Shown piece after piece: positions 59,455-64,000 of a stretch of 64,000 nucleotides of DNA (positions are counted from its first letter, which is position 1; every line of letters begins with the position of its first letter). Source of the DNA: Muribaculaceae bacterium (lineage in GTDB: Bacteria; Bacteroidota; Bacteroidia; Bacteroidales; Muribaculaceae); contig WGUO01000003.1 of the NCBI GenBank assembly GCA_014867205.1, positions 54,648-118,647 on the forward strand, in the 5' to 3' direction. Under the pieces are notes generated by a model. The model did not search any database, was not told the DNA's origin, and was given only the letters and a program-made list of their open reading frames with translations. Made by a program: the position numbers and the translations under genes.

Positions 59455-61038
59455 TTAGGGACAAAGAGGGTCTTGGCGCGAGACAGCCGTGATGTCGCCG
59501 AGCCTCATCTCTATGACCCTGCGCCAGGGGTATAGGTAGGCATATCGCCGGCCGTCGCGCGGCGAGACGAATGTGTAATAGCACATCCGCACGTTATTGC
59601 GGCGTGCGAATCCGAAGTCAACCTCGGCCGGGAACTCACCATACCCGGTGCTGTCAGTGGGCATGAAGATCCGGCCCTTGTAGATCCGGCAGTTGAGATT
59701 GCCTCCGAGCGGGCGGCCGCTGAGAGAGTCAACCTCGCTGAGCTCGCGGGGAACAGGAACGAAAAGAAGGTCATCGTCGGCGTGTATGCACTCATTGATG
59801 AACTTCAGGTTTGTCTGGGCGACGAAGAGTGTGAAGTCTGGCATCAGACATGCGAGAAGCGGGGAATCATGCTCTGTGACGACATCGGCGAAGATGGTCT
59901 GTGCCGGGTCCCTCATATGCTGCTCAAGAGCGCGGTTGAAGTGATGTCTTATCAGGACAGAGTAATAGTCGACAACCGCGAGATGCGCAATGGTCAGGGC
60001 TGACAGCAGAGCGGCCGCAGCGACGCTGCGCGGTGTGTATCTCAGCCAGGGGTGCCTGAGAAGCACCGGGAGCTCGCGGATAATGAGCAGGATAGAGGCG
60101 AACTCGCACCACCAGCCGGTGCGCGGGGGGCGTGTGCTGAACATATGGATTACGAACGAGCAGACGGCAGACACCAGAAGAATCAGGGTCGCGCCGTTGA
60201 GAAAAGCCGCACGCCTCTGTCTGTTGAGCAGGATTATGACAAGCAGCGCGAGCATCAGGAAGAACAGAGGATGCAGCGCAGAGATGAAGATGGTGTGACC
60301 GGTAAGACTTTCACCGGTCTCTCCGATCTTGTTGAGCCTGTGCCAGAAAGCCGGGGCTGCGATTATCCAGATTATCCCGGCGGCCATTCCGGCCAGCATG
60401 GCGGTTGTCGGTACTGTCCTGTATTTGCGCCTCAGCGCGTATAGTGAGACCATTCCCGCCGCTACGGGTATTCCGAAGCCCTCATGCCAGGCACCGGCCA
60501 CGCAGCCGAGTATAAAGCACAGGAGAACCCCCGCGTGGCCATATCTCGGGGCAGAGAGGAACATGCCTATGGCAGCCACCGAGATGGCGGTGGCGATCAC
60601 ATAGTTGAACTGATAGTTCTCGGCCCCGATGCTGTCGTACCATGGGAGGGCGAAGGCACACAGGGTGAGAAAGAGAGGGATAAGGGGGGATGACCTGAGG
60701 CTGATGCCTGAGATGTGTGGACCGCGCAGCAACACGTATGTCCACAACAGTGAGGCGATGATTGAGCCGCACCATTTGGGCAGGAGCAGAAAGAGTACGA
60801 AAATGATGTTTGCCAGACGCGCGTTGTCGTGGAGATAATGGGCGGCCCATGTCTCGTAAATCTCATGGAGGGTGACCGGGAGGCCGGTCTGCCTGCGCCC
60901 ATAGATAATCTGGGAGAACCAGAAGTCATCGACATATCTGGGCATTGCGCAGAAAAAGACCGCGAACATCACGGCGCATATCAGAGTGAGGGCCATATTG
61001 GCAGCCTCGGCCCGGGAGGGTTTTATTTCGGGACTCAT
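59455..61038 (-). CDS. DUF6056-like GT-C-type membrane protein
   Basis: 527 aa from ATG 61038. About ten membrane helices within residues ~13-370, then a soluble C-terminal domain (~380-527). The first outer loop carries YVDDFWFSQIIYG with Asp37-Asp38, the expected catalytic position of GT-C glycosyltransferases, followed by YETWAAHYLHDNARLANIIF and GAWHEGFGIP, all shared with the frameshifted protein at 49670-51365. The C-terminal IYKGRIFMPTDSTGYGEF matches that protein too. Likely transfers a sugar from a lipid carrier on the periplasmic side; donor and acceptor unknown. It follows the acyltransferase gene by 13 bp and is probably in the obgE-led unit. Confidence 0.8.
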   Translation of the reverse strand: MSPEIKPSRAEAANMALTLICAVMFAVFFCAMPRYVDDFWFSQIIYGRRQTGLPVTLHEIYETWAAHYLHDNARLANIIFVLFLLLPKWCGSIIASLLWTYVLLRGPHISGISLRSSPLIPLFLTLCAFALPWYDSIGAENYQFNYVIATAISVAAIGMFLSAPRYGHAGVLLCFILGCVAGAWHEGFGIPVAAGMVSLYALRRKYRTVPTTAMLAGMAAGIIWIIAAPAFWHRLNKIGETGESLTGHTIFISALHPLFFLMLALLVIILLNRQRRAAFLNGATLILLVSAVCSFVIHMFSTRPPRTGWWCEFASILLIIRELPVLLRHPWLRYTPRSVAAAALLSALTIAHLAVVDYYSVLIRHHFNRALEQHMRDPAQTIFADVVTEHDSPLLACLMPDFTLFVAQTNLKFINECIHADDDLLFVPVPRELSEVDSLSGRPLGGNLNCRIYKGRIFMPTDSTGYGEFPAEVDFGFARRNNVRMCYYTFVSPRDGRRYAYLYPWRRVIEMRLGDITAVSRQDPLCP

Positions 61039-61051
61039 GCTCGGCGTCGGT

Positions 61052-61882
61052 TCAGAGGTTGTGTACGAGTTCGCGGAGAGTGGCGGCGATCTGGGCCGGG
61101 GTCTCGCCGCTGTCGATGCGCGAGGCGATGGACTGCCAGGCGATTGGCTTGCCGAAAGTCACGGAGTAGTGTTTTCCCCGGGCGGCACAGAGCTCGGCGG
61201 GGAGCATGGCCTGCTCGATGTTTATGCCGATGCCGAGACGCTTGCGCAGCCGGGCGGTCTTGTAGAAGCGCATCCGGTTGAGGCCCTCGAAATGCACGGG
61301 GATGATGTCGCGCCGGAACTCCACGGCCTTCTGGATAAATGACTTCTGCCACATGAGGTCGCGGATCACGCCGTCGGGATGAATTCGGGATACGAGTCCG
61401 GCCGGGAAGATGAGCATCTGCACGTCGGAGGCGTAGGCCTCGGCGATGGCCTTTGCGGCGGCGCGGCCTTGCGAGCCATACTTGTTTATGGGGAGGAATA
61501 CGGGGCGGAGCGGCACGACGTTCATCAGCATGTCGTTGACGAGAAAGCGGAATCCGTCATCGCCATAGCGCGCGCCGAGCGTCTTGATGAGCCCGATGCC
61601 GTCGAGGCCGCCGAGGGGGTGGTTGGAGGCGAAGATGAAGCGGCCGTCGACGGGAATGTTCTCCTCGCCCCTGACCTCGAGCGAGAGGTCGAGGTAGTCG
61701 TAAAGGGCCTCGGCGAAGGCAGTGCCCTCGGCCGGATAGGTGGCGTCGAGCGTGGCGTTGAGTTCTTTCTGATGCACCATGCGCTCCAGAGCCGCCGTGA
61801 GGGGGCGGGGGATCAGTTTCCCTTTCCAGCCCCCCACGCGCGAGCGCAATATGTGGTCGAGGTCAATCTGAAGTTTATCCAT
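61052..61882 (-). CDS. PlsC-like glycerolipid acyltransferase family protein
   Basis: 276 aa, no signal peptide. The acyltransferase motif FIFASNHPLGGLDGIGLIKTL (around residues 108-128) supplies the catalytic His-Asp pair in a His-x5-Asp spacing rather than the textbook His-x4-Asp, as in hemolysin-like or lipid O-acyltransferases of Bacteroidetes. The second motif is MLIFPAGLVSRIHPDG (phosphate-binding FPxG), and IIPVHFEGLNRMRFYKTARLRKRLG completes the PlsC pattern. It probably transfers an acyl chain to a phospholipid or aminolipid precursor at the inner membrane. Substrate unknown. Lies between obgE (58 bp) and the DUF6056-like gene (13 bp). Confidence 0.85.
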   Translation of the reverse strand: MDKLQIDLDHILRSRVGGWKGKLIPRPLTAALERMVHQKELNATLDATYPAEGTAFAEALYDYLDLSLEVRGEENIPVDGRFIFASNHPLGGLDGIGLIKTLGARYGDDGFRFLVNDMLMNVVPLRPVFLPINKYGSQGRAAAKAIAEAYASDVQMLIFPAGLVSRIHPDGVIRDLMWQKSFIQKAVEFRRDIIPVHFEGLNRMRFYKTARLRKRLGIGINIEQAMLPAELCAARGKHYSVTFGKPIAWQSIASRIDSGETPAQIAATLRELVHNL

Positions 61883-61940
61883 TTCAATTCGTGGTCAGTT
61901 CGGTTGCGTCCGGGTCAGGGCCGGGGGCGGGTGTCAGTTG

Positions 61941-63107
61941 TCAGCTGTTGACAGATGACTCCTCGTCCCAGAACTCGTCTTCCCAGTCCTGGTCGGTCTC
62001 GAGCATGGGCTCTTCGTCGACAGGCTCCTGCTCGAATATGAAGTTGTCTTCCTCCTCGACGCGGTGATGGCGGTCGAGCTTGCGGTGTGTGATCGTGAAG
62101 TTGCTCTTGTTCTCCTCGGAGTTGATCTCGCGCCAGAGGATATCCTTGAGCTCGGTGAGCCCCTGTCCGGTGACGGCCGAGATGAATACGGTAGGCAAGT
62201 CATCGGGAAGAGTCCTGGCGATCTCGTCGCGGAGCTCTTCGTCGAGCATGTCGGATTTTGAGATGGCGAGCACGCGGCTCTTGTCGGAGAGGTCGGGGTT
62301 GAACTCGTGCAGTTCGTGCAGCAGCACCTCATAGTCCTTCTTTATGTCGTCGGAGTCGGCGGGCACCATAAACAGGAGCACGGCGTTGCGCTCGATATGG
62401 CGCAGGAAGCGGAGCCCGAGGCCCTTTCCCTCGGAGGCCCCCTCGATGATGCCGGGAATGTCGGCCATGACGAACGACTGCGTGCCGCGATAGTCTACGA
62501 TTCCGAGCGAGGGCTCCATGGTGGTGAAGGGATAGTCTGCCACCTTGGGCTTGGCGGCCGAGAGTGCCGAGAGGAGAGTCGATTTCCCGGCGTTGGGGAA
62601 GCCTACGAGTCCGACATCGCCGAGCAGCTTGAGCTCAAGCACGACAGCCTTCTCGATGGCGGGCTGTCCGGGCTGGGCATAGCGTGGGGCGCGGTTGGTG
62701 GGTGTGGCGAAGTGGCAGTTGCCGAGTCCTCCCTTGCCTCCTCTGAGCAGATTGATTTCCTCGCCGTCCTCTGTGATCTCGCATAGGAAGTCGCCCGACT
62801 CGGCGTCGAAGACGGCGGTTCCGACGGGGACATCGATGATGCGGTCCTCGCCATCCTTGCCGTGGCTGCGTCCGGCGCCGCCGCTCTCGCCGTTGGTGGC
62901 GAAGATATGGCGCTGGTATCGCAGGGGGAGAAGTGTCCACATGTGGCTGTTTCCGCGCAGGATGATATGTCCCCCGCGGCCCCCGTCGCCCCCGTCGGGG
63001 CCACCCTTGGGTATGTATTTCGCACGATGATAATGGCGGCTGCCGGCACCGCCCTTGCCGCTGCGGCAAAGTATCTTTACATAGTCTATGAAATTCGAGT
63101 CAGCCAT
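61941..63107 (-). CDS. obgE: Obg-family GTPase
   Basis: 388 aa. The N-terminal glycine-rich Obg fold (~1-160; RSGKGGAGSRHYHRAKYIPKGG, DGGRGGHIILRG) is followed by the G domain with G1 GFPNAGKSTLLSAL, G3 DIPGIIEGASEGKGLG and G4 ISKSDML. An acidic C-terminal tail (EEEDNFIFEQEPVDEEPMLETDQDWEDEFWDEE) replaces the OCT domain, usual in Bacteroidetes. Obg proteins bind the large ribosomal subunit and link its assembly to guanine-nucleotide levels. Start ATG 63107 gives the conserved MADSNFIDYVKIL. Confidence 0.96.
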   Translation of the reverse strand: MADSNFIDYVKILCRSGKGGAGSRHYHRAKYIPKGGPDGGDGGRGGHIILRGNSHMWTLLPLRYQRHIFATNGESGGAGRSHGKDGEDRIIDVPVGTAVFDAESGDFLCEITEDGEEINLLRGGKGGLGNCHFATPTNRAPRYAQPGQPAIEKAVVLELKLLGDVGLVGFPNAGKSTLLSALSAAKPKVADYPFTTMEPSLGIVDYRGTQSFVMADIPGIIEGASEGKGLGLRFLRHIERNAVLLFMVPADSDDIKKDYEVLLHELHEFNPDLSDKSRVLAISKSDMLDEELRDEIARTLPDDLPTVFISAVTGQGLTELKDILWREINSEENKSNFTITHRKLDRHHRVEEEDNFIFEQEPVDEEPMLETDQDWEDEFWDEESSVNS

Positions 63108-63205
63108 AATGCCTGTATTGCGGGCCGGCGGATTGCGCCGGCATGATTGTCTGTTATCTTGAGAACGCGTCGCGACGGGTTAATGTTGCCGCTCCGGGGC
63201 TGAAA

Positions 63206-64000
63206 CTACTTCCGGGGTTCGGGCGGAACTCCGGGAATCGAGCCTGGGTCATCGTAATAGCGCAGTGTGTCGCGGAGCTGGTTGCGCATCATGGCCACAA
63301 GCTCGGGCGGCTCGAGCACCTTTAGCGAGTCTCCGAAACTGAGCAGCTCATGCACCAGCTCATAGTTGATCTTGAGCTGGAAGGAGAATATCGAGTAGCG
63401 GTCGGCGGTCTGCTCGTCCTGGGTCGAGTGGAATGGGAGGGCGCGGAAATACTTGGCCTGGGTGGGGGTGGTCATTATCCGGACGGTCCTGACCTCGGCC
63501 TTTGACTCGGTGATGCCTATCAGGTTGGAGAAGAAGGGCTCTGGAGTGACGGGAGGCATGACGAACTTCTCGCTGAGCGTTATCATCTTCTTGACGCGGT
63601 CGAGCGCATAGGTGCGGATGTCGTCTGACTTCTCCTTCAGGCCGATCATGTACCAGCGCTGCTTGTAGCGCTTCACGAAATATGGGTGGAACACTATATC
63701 CTGCTCGGGAATCGTTCGCGAGAAGCCTGCATAGGTGAACCTGATCTTGGAGCAGTCTCCGATGGCCCCGAGCACCATCGGCAGGAACTCCCGGGCCGAG
63801 GGGACATCCTCGACCGAGACACGGTCGGTGGGAATGGCTGACTCCTTCATGGCCGAGTTGGCGGCATACGACTCGAGGAGCCAGTTGGTCACTGCGCGGT
63901 TCTGCATCCGCTGGCCCGGGTCTATGTAGTATCTGCCGGCCCGGTCGCATAGGATGTCGATGTGAAAGTTCTCCTCGATGCCCCGCCGGTAGTAATAGAA
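63206..64000 (-). CDS. WYL-domain transcriptional regulator, 5' end cut by window
   Basis: The frame is open to the right edge (FYYYRRGIEENFHIDILCDRAGRYYID precedes the first Met), so the N-terminus lies beyond the window. The visible 264 residues contain a WYL domain: KIRFTYAGFSRTIPEQDIVFHPYFVKRYKQRWYMIGLKEKSDDIRTYALDRVKKM, with the R-W-Y-M-I-G core. A WCX-like C-terminal extension follows (FEPFF-type start, VRIMTTPTQAKYFRALPFHSTQ). WYL regulators sense small ligands, often nucleic-acid-derived. The HTH domain is mostly missing from this window. It lies 98 bp upstream of obgE on the same strand. Confidence 0.85.
   Translation of the reverse strand, partial: FYYYRRGIEENFHIDILCDRAGRYYIDPGQRMQNRAVTNWLLESYAANSAMKESAIPTDRVSVEDVPSAREFLPMVLGAIGDCSKIRFTYAGFSRTIPEQDIVFHPYFVKRYKQRWYMIGLKEKSDDIRTYALDRVKKMITLSEKFVMPPVTPEPFFSNLIGITESKAEVRTVRIMTTPTQAKYFRALPFHSTQDEQTADRYSIFSFQLKINYELVHELLSFGDSLKVLEPPELVAMMRNQLRDTLRYYDDPGSIPGVPPEPRK

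Overview
The window is about 57% GC and looks like chromosome from a Bacteroidales gut bacterium, most likely Muribaculaceae-like (an inference). Supporting signs are Bacteroidetes-type promoters (TTTG or TTG, 19-20 bp, TAnnTTTG), weak Shine-Dalgarno signals, lipoproteins with acidic residues after the lipid cysteine, a TonB-dependent receptor, KorAB, and secreted proteins ending in short T9SS-like tails. Both ends cut through genes: an AsmA-like protein on the left and a WYL-domain regulator on the right.

Layout. 1-11.6 kb: AsmA-like protein, metG, tRNA-Pro, RNase R, a secreted six-hairpin glycosidase-like protein, a probable SRP RNA directly followed by tRNA-Thr, a DUF4286-like protein and ruvC. 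11.7-17.8 kb: two coupled paralogous secreted proteins and a membrane TPR/AraC-type regulator. 18.2-31.6 kb: an eight-gene locus with deoC, an exported endonuclease/exonuclease/phosphatase (EEP) family protein, a TonB-dependent receptor, two surface-type lipoproteins with OB-like DUF5689/DUF6359 modules, and three tandem endonuclease I paralogs. 31.7-38.6 kb: korAB, acpP-fabF, gyrB. 38.7-46.3 kb: GT4 glycosyltransferase, folA, Na/Pi symporter, mannose-1-P guanylyltransferase, a thioredoxin-fold lipoprotein without CxxC, and a ComM/YifB ATPase. 46.3-51.4 kb: an island-like stretch with tandem repeats, a RAYT-type HUH transposase, an unknown protein and two membrane proteins, one frameshifted at a G8 tract. 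51.4-64 kb: a secreted anchor-J protein, the run pyrG-yidC-4Fe4S protein-thyA, a DUF6056-like membrane protein, an acyltransferase, obgE and the WYL regulator.

The most interesting candidate system is the 18.2-31.6 kb locus. Secreted nucleases, a dedicated outer-membrane transporter with no SusD, OB-like surface lipoproteins and the cytoplasmic enzyme that consumes deoxyribose-5-phosphate sit together. I read this as an extracellular DNA capture and utilisation locus, organised like a polysaccharide utilisation locus but for nucleic acid. The parts are recognisable families; the integrated function is inference.

Two other regions deserve attention: the G8 tract that splits a predicted GT-C-type membrane protein (possible phase variation), and the AraC-type regulator next to a promoter with two ATCGCG half-sites 21 bp apart.
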